Of a stretch of 64,000 nucleotides of DNA, positions 1 through 13,171 are shown piece after piece. The position numbers and the translations under genes were made by a program. The stretch comes from Apostichopus japonicus (lineage: Eukaryota; Echinodermata; Holothuroidea; Aspidochirotida; Stichopodidae). Under the pieces are notes generated by a model. That model did no database searches. It had not been told where the DNA came from and saw only the letters and a list, made by a program, of their open reading frames with translations. Within the stretch, counting starts at the first letter, position 1. Each line of letters opens with the position of its first letter. The DNA is taken from contig NC_092578.1 in NCBI RefSeq assembly GCF_037975245.1, positions 6,909,501-6,973,500 on the forward strand, given 5' to 3'.

Positions 1-295
1 CTGAATATAGGAGCACCAACTAAGAATCTATGAAGAGAGAAGAGAAACAATAGTGTGTTACAGGCAAAAGTCATCAAAAGTGGTATTTTAATAAATATTA
101 ATACAGAATTTTTCAGCAACTCCAACTGTATTGGGTTTAAGATATGAACTTTGCAACTGAAAATGCTTTTAAATGGCTTGACAGTTATGTCGGGCAGTAC
201 AGTATGTGAACAAGATCTAAAGACACGAGCAAGTAGTTGAAATTAAACAGGGTATATTAGAGCTTCATCTGGCTAGATATCTACTACTGAATACA

Positions 296-346
296 ATGGT
301 CAGAGTGAAAGACCTGTTCGGGCCGTGCGAGGCACGGCTCCTGCAG
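296..346 (+). other. Possible isolated exon end with splice donor
   Basis: A GC-rich 50-bp island stands out from AT-rich surroundings. It is open from an ATG at 296 for 17 codons and ends in a good splice donor (CAG, then GTAATA at 347). It also contains a perfect 7-bp hairpin: GCCGTGC at 322-328, loop GAG, GCACGGC at 332-338. I do not recognise the 17-residue peptide. It may equally be a hairpin remnant of a repeat. Confidence 0.15.
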
Positions 347-1827
347 GTAATATACTCAATACAACAGTAACATCTTATATACACTATGGATACATTTTGG
401 ATTGCAGAGGATGGGGCAGGGAGTTAATCCATCTACATATTTACCTTTCTACTTAAACAGAGTTTAAGCTACTGTATAAACTATGAAATGACTGACCACA
501 TGATGACATTGTTACTGTGGAGGTCAAAGTGTAAGTGGTATTCTGGTACTTAACAAGTTGGAAAAGTATATTATTACAGTATGTTGACAGCCTTGTAAAC
601 AGAAACTGTTATTAGTTATCTTTCTAGGAAGTGTGATGTAGGGAACTTCCTGTATATGCTACTGTACTACTGTAGCTAAGAGATTACAAGGGTGAATCTA
701 GGGTAAGGGGAAGGTGAAGATAATTTGGTAAAATGCACTCTGTTATAGAGTGCATAGTTACACTATCTTGCTACGCTTCCTTTTAAATCTACTGTAACTG
801 TAGCATGTGTTAATGTTCCAAATACTCTCCAGATGGGTCAAAGTTCAATCCATTCCTAACAACAATGAGGAGGATCGTTTATATAATCGTTTATGTAATA
901 ATTCCTCGATTGCAATGAATGTTCCAGGCAGGATAAACACTCTGAGGGAGAATAGGTATATCAATTTGGCCTCAACAATATATCTAATTTAGCTTTCTTG
1001 CAAACTTTATCCAGAGAGCACATATATAACCTACATTAAAGAGGAGAAGAGATATTTGGAAGTAATTATATCCACAAAACTTAAAAGTGACAAGTCATAC
1101 CATCACAGCAAATAGTTTTTGGTTAAGTGAGACCTGTTTGCCGCCATTGGTACGATACATGTTAAAGACATGGCAATTTAAATATTTAAAGATACCGCAC
1201 ATCGTATTTCTGAGTGTGGGTGTGTGACATCACACTCTACCATAAAGTTCAATTAATACCGTGTCATAAACCCCGCCTGTTCACCAAAGCTAATTCCTTG
1301 ATTATGGGGGAAGTGACCTTTGTATTGTTCAAGAGGGCAATTTCACTTTTAATATTTATCTGTGGGTTCAAATCTAAACAAATTTCAAAATCACTATTAC
1401 TGGTTTCCATTTAAGCTGATGTATTACACAACGAATGACTGTAGATTAAAAAAGATGGACTTGCAGTCTACACTATGTTCGGAGGGAAGAGGGTGCTGCA
1501 TAATAACGAAATTAGCTCAAACATGAGAACATGCAAATGGAAAAATAAAATATTAATATTCTTTACTTGAACTAGCAAATACAAGAGTACATTCAAATAT
1601 CCTATTGTATGTCTGTACACAAGGGCTCAACCATGTTTACTTCTGGAGGACTTAAGCCCTCTACCAAAAACAAAATCAGGGGCTTGCCTCCCCCTCCCCC
1701 CTCCTTTCCACCAACAATGGCAGACAAAATATTCCAAACATTCCAACTGCATAGTTTTTAAATATCTAACATATATATGAAGTACAGACTACTGCCAACA
1801 GTCAAAAGATCTTCACCACTGTTTCCT

Positions 1828-1880
1828 AATCTAAACCCTCCATTTTACAAACTTCAATCTAAACCCTCCATTTTACAAAC
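1828..1880. repeat. Tandem duplication, 28-bp period
   Basis: A 25-bp string beginning AATCTAAACCCTCC occurs at 1828-1852 and again, identical, at 1856-1880. Confidence 0.9.
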
Positions 1881-4800
1881 AATTCTCAAAGGGTATGGCA
1901 CTCCCTACAGCTGCTGAACTGCTATATATAATACTGTATATACCGATCACAACCTACAGTAGTGGCCTGTTCCAAAGTTTTAACTGATACCATTTATGAT
2001 ACCTTCCTTGTACAGTGGCAGTATTGACAGAATGCAATCGCATTGAATTACAGTACCCATCACATAACATTACCTGAAGTATGTATAATGTAGCCTTTGT
2101 ATAGCTGATGAATCAAATTTTACAATACACTGAGTCCATAGACTCCATATACTGTAGTATCTTCAAGTAGAACCAGTACTACAGTCTACACTGTATGTCT
2201 GTATGTAACACTGGTAGAGATCTTTGACTGTGGATTCTCAGTAGGACCACTGAACCAGGGCAATAATTCTATGGTTTAATAGGAACTTAAAAATATATAG
2301 GAAACCAAGAAAAAAATTGCAGACCCGTACGGTACTTACGAGAATTTGCACGATTAGTGAGTAACAGGGTAGTGATGAAATAGTCAAAGTACAATGTCTC
2401 CTTAAATCTGAAATTGTGAATGTCATGTATTTTAATGCATTGAATATAGAGTAGGTACAGGAGATGAACATCACAATGCATAGGACTCACTCCCATATCC
2501 TCCTCTCCTATCCAAACTTCTTCAATGCAGACAGAATTTGCCTGTTACTATTGTACAGTACTTTACTGTACAGAAGAGTACATTGAGATTACAGTGATTG
2601 ATATGACATTCACCTAAGGCAGCCTTTCTAAGAACTTCACACATTAGAACAGTCAGAATGTCAATCCCATTACCTCATTGCCTGGTATTCTGGCTAGAGA
2701 TGCTCACACAGACACATTTTAATTATAAGAGAGAGAGGAATGCATTACAGTCAGCTCAAATCAATGACTGAGACTTTATGACTCTCAAGGACTTGTTAAG
2801 GAGGTTAAATATAGATTCATGTTAGCAGTTCAAGCAACACATCTGGGGGGGAAGGGATGGACCTGCATGTTTTCATGCCTTCCATTGATTGATTACATAA
2901 CATCTAAAAGCAGCATTTTTTAGGGAAATATAATTAATAAAATGTCTATACATCTTATAAGACGAAATAAATAGTAATATTCCAGTCCAATGAGTCCAAT
3001 AAATGTAATTGAATTGCCTCGATTTGCCTATAAACTCTAGCATGCAAAAACATTACATCAAGTAAGTCTTCAAATTACTCTCACAGCGGATTCTAAACTT
3101 CATATTTATTCCAGATAAACAGAGTCAACTAACTGTGGTTGTGGCTTGAGCATGCTATTTTAAAGACTTGTGAAATTGAGAACTGGTTTGTTCAACTTTG
3201 ATCACATCCCAATTGAACTCCAGGCACACCATTTTCTTCTCTTTGTCCTTCTCAATCCCTTAACCCCCCACCCCCCCCCCCGAACCCCCTTCTCTTTCCC
3301 ACCCACAAATTAAGCAATTGAATCATATATCATCAATTTCACAGAAACAATGGTATGAACAAATGAATGATGATATTCAAAGACACACACAGCATTGGAT
3401 TGGTTGTAGCGAGATGATGAGCTAGATAAATGTTGGGTCCTTCCACATATATTACAAAGCATGATGACAGCAGCTGTTCCTATTACACATCCCGTTCCAG
3501 GTATTAAAACTCTGTTATGAGTTGTACAGTACTGTATTAGCCCCCCATGTTATGACTAACCACATTCCTTTTTATCTGATGCTCAAATATTTTCCTGAGA
3601 GTCAATGACAGTACAGTATATATATATATATATATACAGAATCTTTGTAATATGATGAACTTGATCACTGCTATATCACAGCAGGGAGTGTAGGCTATGC
3701 TTGTACACTGAGAGGTACTGTGGGTACATCATTTACTACGTTAAGTGTACGGTAGCACTCATCTTGGGGAAGGCCAAACATGCCATTTGATACTCGCTAT
3801 ATCTGTTCATTCATACAGTGTGAATGAATCAAGTCATGTACAAACTATTAAGTGAAATTACTATATGAAGCTGCTGTTTGCTTCAGTTACTACTATACAT
3901 GCTACAATATACATATGGCGACCTTCAATAGATATTGTAAGCAGCTCTGTAGTAAGAGTACATGTTCTGCCCACATGTATCCTTAGTGTACAACAGTATT
4001 GGTCTGTTCATGAGACCATGTTTGTCCATAATATGCCCCTTTTTGACTTGCCTTTTTAATTTTTCCTTCCCCCCCCCCCCTCCCCTGTTTTGTGTGCACA
4101 TTTTTAATCTAAATAATTTCAAGACCAACCTCCAAATGAAAAATATGAAGAAAGGAAGAACAAGTCATGATAAACGCTGATATTACAGGTAAAATTACAA
4201 CCGGGAAGCTCCTTCCTGCATGGCAATATTGGATGTCATTTTCCACTTCTCCGATATCACTATCACTAGTATTATTAATTATCAAACAACTTCACAGGAG
4301 CAAAGGTCCGAAAGTAATTAACACTTTCTGTTGGTAGTTTGATCATTTATCAACTGATTTCATGTCAAAAATAAATTACACCTCAGCTATCAAGAAACAG
4401 AAAGAGAATTTAATGAAATTTCACACTGCAAGTACAGTAGGGTTCAATGATGAGCAATGATGAGTATCACATCAGGAAATACTGACAGCTTTAGTCACTT
4501 CAGCAAATATACAAGTTACATGCTTCCATTTCCTTATATACACTCTACACACTAACATACCATTTATGCAATAGCAGAAAGTCTTTTTTTCATTTCACAA
4601 ATTTAGCAACAACTAGATTATCTGGTCTGTGTGTGTAATGTTGTGAACACCAAAATATATACTCTACTTGCTATACTACTATGTTGTACACATGTACAGT
4701 AGTTATGTATCCAAAATATAAGGACATACAATACACTGGTTATGGGACTAAATCATGCTACCTATTGTACTCCTATCCTTGTAAGACTTAATCCCCAGCA

Positions 4801-5066
4801 TTCATGCAATGTCATTAAAAAAATTAAAAAATAAATTTCCACCCACCACTTTGGGACTTGTATCTGAAATTGTAGATGAAATCTTATAGAGCTGTGGAGT
4901 TTAATCACTGCTGTAGCTCTGTGAATTTTATCACCTTCAAAAATGAACTGACTGATCTTTAAAAGCAGATGTACCGTAACATTTTTTGGCACCTATTCAG
5001 TCTTTTGTCGCAAACATGTCATATTTTAGCTGGTGGTAGATCTTCATAAAAAGTAAGGCAGAAATT

Positions 5067-5276
5067 GGAACAACTGAAAATACATTGTAAATCTCTAAAG
5101 GTTCCGTAAAGCTTTTGAAATCTAACAGTCAGACTTGTACGTATCTAGTGACATCTAATGACAGATATTTGGAACAAATAAAAATACACTTTAAATCTCT
5201 AAAATTTCCATAAAGTTTGTTAAGCTTTCAAAATCTAACAGTCAGACATGTACAGTACAGTATCTACTGACATTCA
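5067..5276. repeat. Diverged tandem duplication, 104-bp period
   Basis: Two head-to-tail units start with GGAACAA at 5067 and 5171. They share blocks such as TAAATCTCTAAA and AAATCTAACAGTCAGAC, with many substitutions, so the duplication is old. Confidence 0.8.
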
Positions 5277-6667
5277 TCGTTTATACAACATTGGTTTATA
5301 GTCTGCACATGTGCAGACACTCATTTCAAACCACAAAAACAAACGACAACAGCAACAATGAAATTTGGTTGAATTTAATCTAAAATCTGCCAAGTGTTGT
5401 CAATATCAGTGTCTCTCTTAGGAGGTTGAATCAATCATGAAAAAATACCAAAAGATACCATATATGATGACCTCACCATGAACTATGTTTGCAACCATAG
5501 GTCATTGCTAAGTGCCATGTTACTCAGAAATAGTAATCACCTTTGTCCTTTTGTTTAGTTTTTACTATCAAACATGGAAAGAGATATATATGTAATGTCA
5601 GCATAGTCTTTTCCTCACTGCATGTGTAACCATTCAATCAGACATTCCACAATCTTGAGTGTGCACTGTACAGACTCCTACAGAAGAATAGCCTTATATT
5701 TGGTTTACCTTAGTCATTTCTGCAACACAGGAATAGCTACTTACTGTAAGCCTATAAAATAATAATGTTCTAAAATGTCTGTAAAAACAGTATGTTATGT
5801 GGATGCAAGAGGAATTTTTCCCATATCATCTTAGAGGTGTAATTACAATTACAAACAATGTTATGCATTTCCAGATGAGGCATTACATGGAGGATAAGAA
5901 ATGACTTCAAATGAGTACAGTACAATCATTTAATATAATGTCTACAAAAGAAGAAATATTAACAGAATTACAGAACTTTATCCATCAAATATTAACAACA
6001 TTTCCCTCTTTTTTTCAGATGATATTTCTTCACTGGTTTCTGTCACGTCAGAGGTGACACACAAAAGGAAGTTTCGTACATCTGAGTGAATTTCGTCGAA
6101 TTTTTGTACCAGTGAAAAAAATGAAATATTTATCAGTGAGCATGCATGCCTGCATAATAATTTGACAGGACACAAAAGCTGGTATGTGTCTCGTACCGCA
6201 TGTCCCGTAAACAAGACGATATGACAGAATCTGCCTCCTACTCAGGGAATCATTTTGTGTATTGTCTATACTGATAGTTTTAAACAAGGATTGTAGACTA
6301 GCTCTACTACAATATTTCCCACGCATATATCCTTTATACTATACAAGTACACCACCATGTTTTGGTAAACCTATTTGTCACAGGACAAAAGTATTTACAA
6401 AAACTGTTCTCCCAGCCTCTGATGATCAAAGGTGAATACAGTCTTTGTCATGAATTCACAATATTTTGGCTATTCCAAGCAGTAATGTAAGCCCATTATT
6501 ATATAATGATACATGAAAGTAAACTTGAGAAGATATATATCCAAATTATATTAGTAATCTATGTATGGGATTAAAATTCAAACCAAACAGTTTCAGAAAT
6601 ACTGTGTCTGCTAATGTTGAGCTAATCTGCAGCTATGGGCGAATCACTCACTCAATTGCTTCAAAAC

Positions 6668-7084
6668 TAGGGATGCACCGGATATCCGGTCGGGCCAGAC
6701 TATCCGGCCGGATAGTGAGCAATTATCTGGTTCCGGTTCCGGCTGGATCTTTTTCAAAATCTGGCCTGAATTATTCCTTAAAAAGGTGTTGGTATTAACT
6801 TAAATCTATGTAAACTACTTCCAAAAATTAATAAAAACATTCAAAGTAAGGAAAAATTAGGTTTAACATGTTTAATTTAATTTTCTCAATGGTCTGACCC
6901 ACTGTTTCTAAAGATCAACCAAAATAATACTCCTTGTTTCATATACCTACTTCTTATTTATGATTTTCTTTTGTGTAATGAAAAAATCTGGTTCCGGCCG
7001 GATTTTATCCGGCCGGATTTCATGTACTATACGGCAAAATCCGGTTCTGGCGGGATCCAAAAATTTGGATCCGGTGCATCCCTA
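6668..7084. mobile_element. hAT-type MITE, 417 bp (family A)
   Basis: The ends are inverted repeats: TAGGGATGCACCGGAT at the left and ATCCGGTGCATCCCTA at the right, a perfect 16-bp match. The element is flanked by the identical 8-bp duplication TTCAAAAC (6660-6667 and 7085-7092), the size made by hAT transposases. The interior is rich in CCGG words (ATCCGGCCGGAT and similar) around an AT-rich core. It has no transposase frame and is therefore non-autonomous. The perfect target duplication suggests a fairly young insertion. Confidence 0.9.
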
Positions 7085-8063
7085 TTCAAAACCAGACTAA
7101 AATCAAGTGTTTTCCCCAAATGTTAATGAGCAACTTGTGTGAACAGTTAACATACAGTAACAGCTACATTTGGCTCTGAAGTATTTGCTGAGGGACTCTG
7201 AGGGACGCAAGTCTTAAATTTCTATATTAAGACAGTACGAGCATCCTGTCTGAACTACAGTAATTTTACCACTGTACAGACGTTGTCACTTATTCCACAA
7301 TCTTACGTAGCTTACTGTATCCTGTTTTCACATTCTGATAGAAAGCGAACAGTAGACCCCAAAGACCTAAAATTGAATTTTCATGAAAATGGTATTAATG
7401 GAATGTGTTATATGCTTCTTCACATTCATAGGTGTACAGTACAGTAAATCAAACTTGTTATATTTTATAAACATTATTACATACTGGATATAAACTGTAC
7501 ATTTATCATATCTGTACAGATATTACACTATAGATACAGTAGAATAGATACAGTTTAATCAGGTAGTAATTTAAGGAATCCTGCATGGATCTTGCAGGCT
7601 ACTGTACATGTATGCAAACTACAGTACACTCCCATATTATGAACACCGAGCCATCTGTGATGATGCTTCACTCAAACTAAAGGATCTATATGCTATAAAT
7701 GTGAAATGTGAAACCCCAATTGATTCACCCGATGATTAATGATTTCGTCAAAACTACTTCTAAACAAAATTTGAATGTACAGTACTACTTTCAAGTGAGG
7801 TGTCATATATGTAGCATATATAATATACTGCACAGCTGTGTCCAGGCATCTCATAGAAACCAGAACTGTGACTGTTAACAATCTTTTATAGCCAACTTGG
7901 GGAAAATATGATAAAACCTGATACATCATTAACAAAGAGCTTGAGCTACATATCATACCCAGAAGGACTGTATATTGTAGTTCATACAGCTTAGACGACC
8001 AGGTCAGTGACTGATCTTGGATACATCATGGTACAAAACTACAAATTGAAATCATAGAACAAT
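7085..8063. other. Spacer between two MITEs, no gene seen
   Basis: AT-rich, with many CAGTA/TACTG words. No recognisable coding sequence or RNA gene. Confidence 0.5.
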
Positions 8064-8381
8064 CAGTAGCGGAGCTAGGGGTTATTGTCAGGGGGCGAGA
8101 ATGGTCTGTAGGGGCGCTTTCGATACTATCTAAGCGGAGCGCCACCACAAGTTAGCGCAGAGCATACCAAAATTTTTTGAGTAAAGATACTCCCTAGATC
8201 GCCGGAAACGACCCTTCCCGGGCCTTGCTAATTTGTGACAAATGTCAATAGGTAGATGAGAGCGCAATAAAAAAGTCAATAATTGTAAATAAGTAAAAAG
8301 TGGTAAAAAGCTGAAAGCAGTCCATTTGAGTACGTCAGGGGGGGCATCAGCCCCCCTGACTGTATGGACGCTCCACCACTG
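8064..8381. mobile_element. hAT-type MITE, 318 bp (family B)
   Basis: The left end CAGTAGCGGAGC and the right end GCTCCACCACTG form a 12-bp inverted repeat with two mismatches. Identical 8-bp duplications AGAACAAT flank it at 8056-8063 and 8382-8389. The interior has a G-run/C-run pair near the right end (GGGGGGGCATCAGCCCCCC). It has no coding capacity. The 8-bp duplication places it in the hAT superfamily. Confidence 0.88.
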
Positions 8382-8389
8382 AGAACAAT

Positions 8390-11032
8390 GTAATTGACAT
8401 GGAAGGGAGAAGAAACATCAAACTTGACTAGGAATCTGGACAGAATGCAGCCAGAGGAACGGCAGTACTTACTTTAAAGACTCGGAAGGGATTGAAGGAA
8501 CCAGGGCTGATTTTCTTACTAACATTATGTGCAATATTTCATATGAGATGGGGAGGTGGGGGGATGGGGGGTGGAATCCTAGATATTGTCTACTGGCCCT
8601 AGTGAAAGGTTCTAAATGTTTCAGCAATGGTGCAATGCTCTGTAAACTAAACAGTAATGGCAGTGGCTGTGAAAAATCATTTCTCTGAAGTACATTTCCA
8701 ATTTTCCATACCAACCAGAATATATGCAAAATTCCATATGAAATATTATGCCATTTTGGACAACAGTATATGGAGCATGATATTCATGCAATGTATTATC
8801 TATTTACACTGTCAGTTTTATGGATAAATATTACTGTTTCTTTTCACATGTATATAAATCATGTTCTCAAAACCAGCAAATTTTCACACCGACATGCGGC
8901 TAAATTCCCAACTGTTTTCGATGTCTTGTCTATGTACAGATCTCTTGAAACAGGTATAGTTTTGAAAGCTGCACTAGAAGATGTGGATATGCTGCAGTTG
9001 TGTAACATGAAGGCAAACCAGGGTTCAGGGCTGCTGATTTTCTGTAGAAATGATTGATTTTGAGCTTGCTTTGGGCTAATATGGTGCACATACTTGACCT
9101 ACACATGTGGGGAGGTCGACTCATAACGTACAGCATCTGTATCAATGAAATTAGTCCCACAGGACAGAATAACAGCTGGAAATTTGTAAACCGAAAAAAT
9201 AGAAACCATTCTTCAGGTGTACTAGAGGGTTCCCCACTTGAACAAAGTATGACATTTATATACTTGAGGTTTTTTTTTTGTGGTGGGGGGGAGGGGGAGA
9301 GGGGGTATTAAATGTATCATTTACATGTGATATGGCATTTTGTAATATTCATTTTGTCAATAGTGTTTACAATTGGCTAAGATGGCATTCTGAGACATTT
9401 TAAACCTTTACAGTATGTACAGTTTGTTGTTCATATTGTACTGTGGCATAAATTATTTTGGCATTCATTGTGAATAAAAGTAAATTTAATATACTTTTGC
9501 TTGTGTTCAATCTATGATGTTCCTAAAATGTTAAAAGAAATAAAAATGTTTGCAGTCTTTTTTATGAGTTTCTCTTGTCCTAATTTGGAGGTAGAGTTTC
9601 ATACCACATTGGAGAATGGTGTCAAAAGCCATATGAAATGATTTATCAGGGAATTACTTACTTACACTATCATGTATTGAAAGAGTTAGCCTAAGTCTGG
9701 AAGCAATAAATTTGGATACACACATAACGTTGTGTCTTTCTCAAAATAAAAAGAAGACTAATTGATACACTGTGACTAGGTCACTATTTTCAGAAAGGTG
9801 TTTTCTGAGAATGGTGGGACATTTTATAGTTACTCCATTTTGGAAATCTAGATACTTCTGTGATGAGCTGGCCTACATTAAGTTACGCCAGTTACTTACT
9901 TGCACTGTGAGTCTGTGACTATGAGCTTTTGTTTTGGAATTCAAAATAATAATTGAACATTTTGTGACCATGAACTTGATGAGTACATGCTTGATGAGTA
10001 CATGATCATAGGGTTGGCTGTGAGGAGAATTTGAAAATATGATATGAAACATGACCTTAATTCGAAATTTTCATAACCAGAAACAAGTTTTGTAGTGCTA
10101 TCGAAGAGGCTCAAGGGCAGCATTCATGATAAGGTTCAGTCAATCTTCTCTCAGGATTGAGACTCTCTGCTGGTACCATAGCAAACTTGTACCTGTAGTT
10201 ACTGTTAGGCTTAACGAAGTATTGGGATCGGCTATATCTAATTCTAAGTAATAGCCCTACGTCTAGCCGAACTGTTATGTCTAACTAAGGATTAGCTGAA
10301 ACTTAAAATCTATCTTTACTAGCCTAAGTAGCCTAGGCCTAAGTACGAATAGGCCAAACGTTACTTACAGTAGCCTATAGACCAAACCTACGAAAGGGCT
10401 ATGTACTCCCACATTGGGAGCTGTAGTAATATTACGTAGAATTAGTTTTTTTCATGTCACTGACACCAACAGGTATATCTTTTCTCATTCTTTTTTACTT
10501 ACAGACTTTCAGCGAACGGAGGCCTTACACCCCTCTCTGCTGTGCTGTGTTGCGCTACGGAAAATCCAAAATAGCTATCAGGTGGACCATTCTTTATAAG
10601 TGGCAACCTGGTTTCAAAGTTAAACTGTAGCGTTCTTTTTATAAAAAACGAGAGAAAATACAATAAAATTGTTTTATAGCCTATGGAATCCATTTTTAAC
10701 TCCTTCCCTTCCTGTGGAAGCACCCACGAGCAGGGTTGACTTAATTCTTGCCGAGTTTTCGAAGCTAGAATACGACTGTTTTCTGCGCTCGTCAATTTCT
10801 TCTTGAGCCCACTGTCACAATGGTGCAAATTGGTGTAGTATATTTGCAGGCTACATAGGCCTACGCACAGTTACTACAGTGTAGTCCTGGTAGTTTATAC
10901 CGACAATAACATTGAACGGGTTATAAAGCTGCATTAGTTCTCTAACGTCGGACACTTATGTACTCTATCATGTGTACTACAGAAACGCAAGTGTATGAGC
11001 CGAACTCAAACTGCATCCTTCCACACCTACAT
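8390..11032. other. Region without a supported gene
   Basis: Several unrelated open frames of 60-109 codons occur, the longest on the minus strand at 10499-10828. None resembles a known protein or joins to neighbouring exons. A consensus-like donor (minus strand, GTAAGT) lies near 8469-8474 with no identifiable exon partner. The 10.2-10.9 kb part is less AT-rich and could include an untranslated or promoter segment, but nothing decisive is visible. Confidence 0.4.
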
Positions 11033-11074
11033 CAGCATGTACGGAAGCCCATTAGGGCCAAGGTTGTTTTTTTT

Positions 11075-11400
11075 CTTGAAATCCGAAATCCTTATTTTAA
11101 AATCCGAAATCTATTTTTGGAAATCCGAAATCTGTTTTTTGAAATCCGAAATCTGTTTTTCAAAATCCGAAATCTGAAATCCTTATTTTAAAATCCGAAA
11201 ACTATTTTTTGAAATCCGAAATCTATATTTTAAAATCCGAAATCTATTTATGAAATCCGAAATCCTTATTTTAAAATCCGAAATCCTTATTTTGAAATCC
11301 GAAATCTGTTTTTTAAAATCCGAAATCTATTTTTTGAAATCCGAAATCTATTTTTCGAAATCCGAAATCTATTTTTTGAAATCCGAAATCTATTTTTTTG
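11075..11400 (+). repeat. Left arm: 21-bp tandem repeat array
   Basis: About 15 units of AAATCCGAAATC with variable T-rich spacers. Because the unit is 21 bp it stays open and would translate as a seven-residue K-S-E-I repeat. I regard that as a by-product of the repeat, not a gene. Confidence 0.9.
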
Positions 11401-12565
11401 AATGTACGGCAGTACGGGCGACTTTTGTATTCGTTGCTAGTGTTATCAAAATGTTAGCTATTGACAACATAGTGACAAACTATGCGCCATTTTCTGAAAG
11501 CGCCTGGGTATTCGAAGCTACATATGTATGTAAGTAGGGCCTGGGATTGTATCCCTCCTGACACTGTGCTAGCCTGCGACCCAACTTTTCAACGAATGAT
11601 CGTAGAGACCAGCGGCGATCCATAGCCAACGTCGGACACTAAAGCTTCCTTGCCCGCATTACAATGTAGTGATACTGTTTATACAGAAAGGCTCTACATG
11701 TATTACACATTTTTACATTGTATCGTGTACTCTCCAATTATTGCAGAAATGAAAAAGCAAGAATTATAGAGAATGAAAACCCTGTTAGAACCGTTACAAA
11801 TGCAATATCATAATGATGTGAACTGTCAGCAAGGCAGATCACGGGCGGGGTAGTTTTAGACTTGAATCAGGCCCTAAGCCTGGGCCTTTAGCCTAACCTT
11901 AAGACATCCTCGAAAACAGCTCAAAGTGCTGGGATAGTATAGGGAATAACGTCCAAGGCCTACAGCTGGTCCAGCCTAAGTTTGCACAGTAGACCCTCTC
12001 ACTGTGTCGACTGTTTCATAGTTCCCAACTCTTGAGAGGGCAAATGCTGGTCCATGCCACGAATCGCCGTCCTGAGGGAGGGGTATAAGGGGAGAGGGTG
12101 CCTCCCCCCCCTTTTGATTTTTTTTTTGGAATCCTGGTGATGCCTACATTTAAAATGGTGGCACTTAGAAAGGCTTTTGTCACCCACAATTTTCTGGGAA
12201 ATATGCATTTTATGCATTATGCTAAAGAAATGATGGTTGCTAAGTCAAAATTTGATGCATTTGGTTTTATGTATAATGAACAATTACAACGCGGGTTTTT
12301 CTGACGCTTGCGCGGGTCAGCGGGTTTGAGTGTTAGAATGCGGGTCTAACCCGCGAAATGCGGGTCAGTTGATCTTTAAAAAATGGTTTTTGTCCAAAAT
12401 TGTCCGTATTGCTAAGTTTGATAGCCCAAGCTGGAAATAACCCTTTATCAAATCTCCACGCTCCGCCATCTTAACATGGACGCAAGATGAATGATGCATA
12501 TGGCCTTCAACAAACTTTACAATGAGCAATAATTAATGTTACAAACGCTGAAGAAAAAATAGGTT

Positions 12566-13003
12566 TCAAAAAATAGATTTCGGATTACAAAATAAGGATT
12601 TCGGATTTCGAAAAATAAATTTTCGGATTTTATAAAATAGATTTCGGATTTCGAAGAGCAGATTTCGGATTTTAAAAAACAGATTTCGGATTTTAAAATA
12701 AGGATTTCGGATTTTAAAAAACAGATTTCGAATTTTAAAATAAATAGATTTCGGATTTTAAAATAAGGATTTCGGATTTTAAAAGAGAGATTTCGGATTT
12801 TAAAAAACAGATTTCGGATTTTAAAATAAGGATTTCGGATTTCAAAAGATGGATTTCGGATTTTAAAATAAGGATAAGGGATTTCGGATTTTAAAAAACA
12901 GATTTCGGATTTTAAATAATAGATTTCGGATTTTAAAATAAGGATTTCAGATTTTAAAATAAGGATTTCGGATTTTAAAGTAAGGATTTCGGATTTCAAG
13001 GGG
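12566..13003 (-). repeat. Right arm: 21-bp tandem repeat array, inverted
   Basis: About 20 units of GATTTCGGATTT, the complement of the left-arm unit. On the minus strand it gives a 160-codon repeat-derived frame (12517-12999). The right arm is longer than the left, so unit number has changed independently in the two arms. Confidence 0.9.
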
Positions 13004-13171
13004 AAAAAAAAACCTTGGCCCTAATGGGCTTCCGTAAGCATGTGTGCAGTTCTGACATATATGAAATTCCTAGCGCAGTACTGTGTCAATGTAAATAATG
13101 AATCATTGTCGGAAACAGCCTCGAGCGTTCAAAAGTTGTGGTATTGAAGTTCAGAAATTTCTGTGAATTGA

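Larger units (their letters stand above)
1..6667. other. AT-rich region without a supported gene
   Basis: I see no coding exon with recognisable homology here. The open frames are short, lack codon-like structure and match no family I know. The stretch has many TACAGTA/TACTGTA words, a short (TA)n run near 3617-3638 and a long C run near 3265-3280. It also holds two small local duplications and one GC-rich spot near 300, listed separately. It could be intergenic, a long intron or an untranslated region of a gene lying outside the window. Confidence 0.5.
11041..13035. mobile_element. Foldback-like element with tandem-repeat arms
   Basis: The outer ends are inverted copies of a unique block: ACGGAAGCCCATTAGGGCC at the left (11041) and its complement ending at 13035. 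Each is followed inward by a T-rich tract and then a long array of a ~21-bp repeat, AAATCCGAAATC plus a T-rich spacer. The arms point in opposite directions. The flanks CAGCATGT (11033-11040) and AAGCATGT (13036-13043) match in 7 of 8 bases and look like an 8-bp target duplication. The middle (about 11400-12560) encodes nothing recognisable. It includes a fragment near 12070-12150 similar to the interior of the hAT MITE at 21194, and a CpG-rich GCGGGT-repeating patch near 12290-12365. The architecture matches foldback transposons (Drosophila FB, sea urchin TU), which have long inverted repeats made of short tandem repeats. Confidence 0.75.

Noticed and set aside
8469-8729. Minus-strand frame ending at a GTAAGT donor-like site
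   Set aside because: No matching acceptor or downstream exon found, and the peptide resembles no family. Kept only as a remark.
8770-9057. 95-codon plus-strand frame
   Set aside because: No homology and a composition typical of AT-rich noncoding DNA.
10499-10828. 109-codon minus-strand frame in a less AT-rich region
   Set aside because: No recognisable homology, no codon conservation visible, and no exon that joins it. Could be untranslated.
12517-12999. 160-codon minus-strand open frame rich in K-S-E-I
   Set aside because: Entirely produced by the 21-bp tandem repeat of the foldback arm. The left arm gives the same peptide. No start context or neighbouring exon supports a gene.
11075-13003. 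CRISPR array
   Set aside because: Spacers are short, T-rich and near-identical, the arrays are inverted to each other, and the DNA is clearly eukaryotic with spliced genes.
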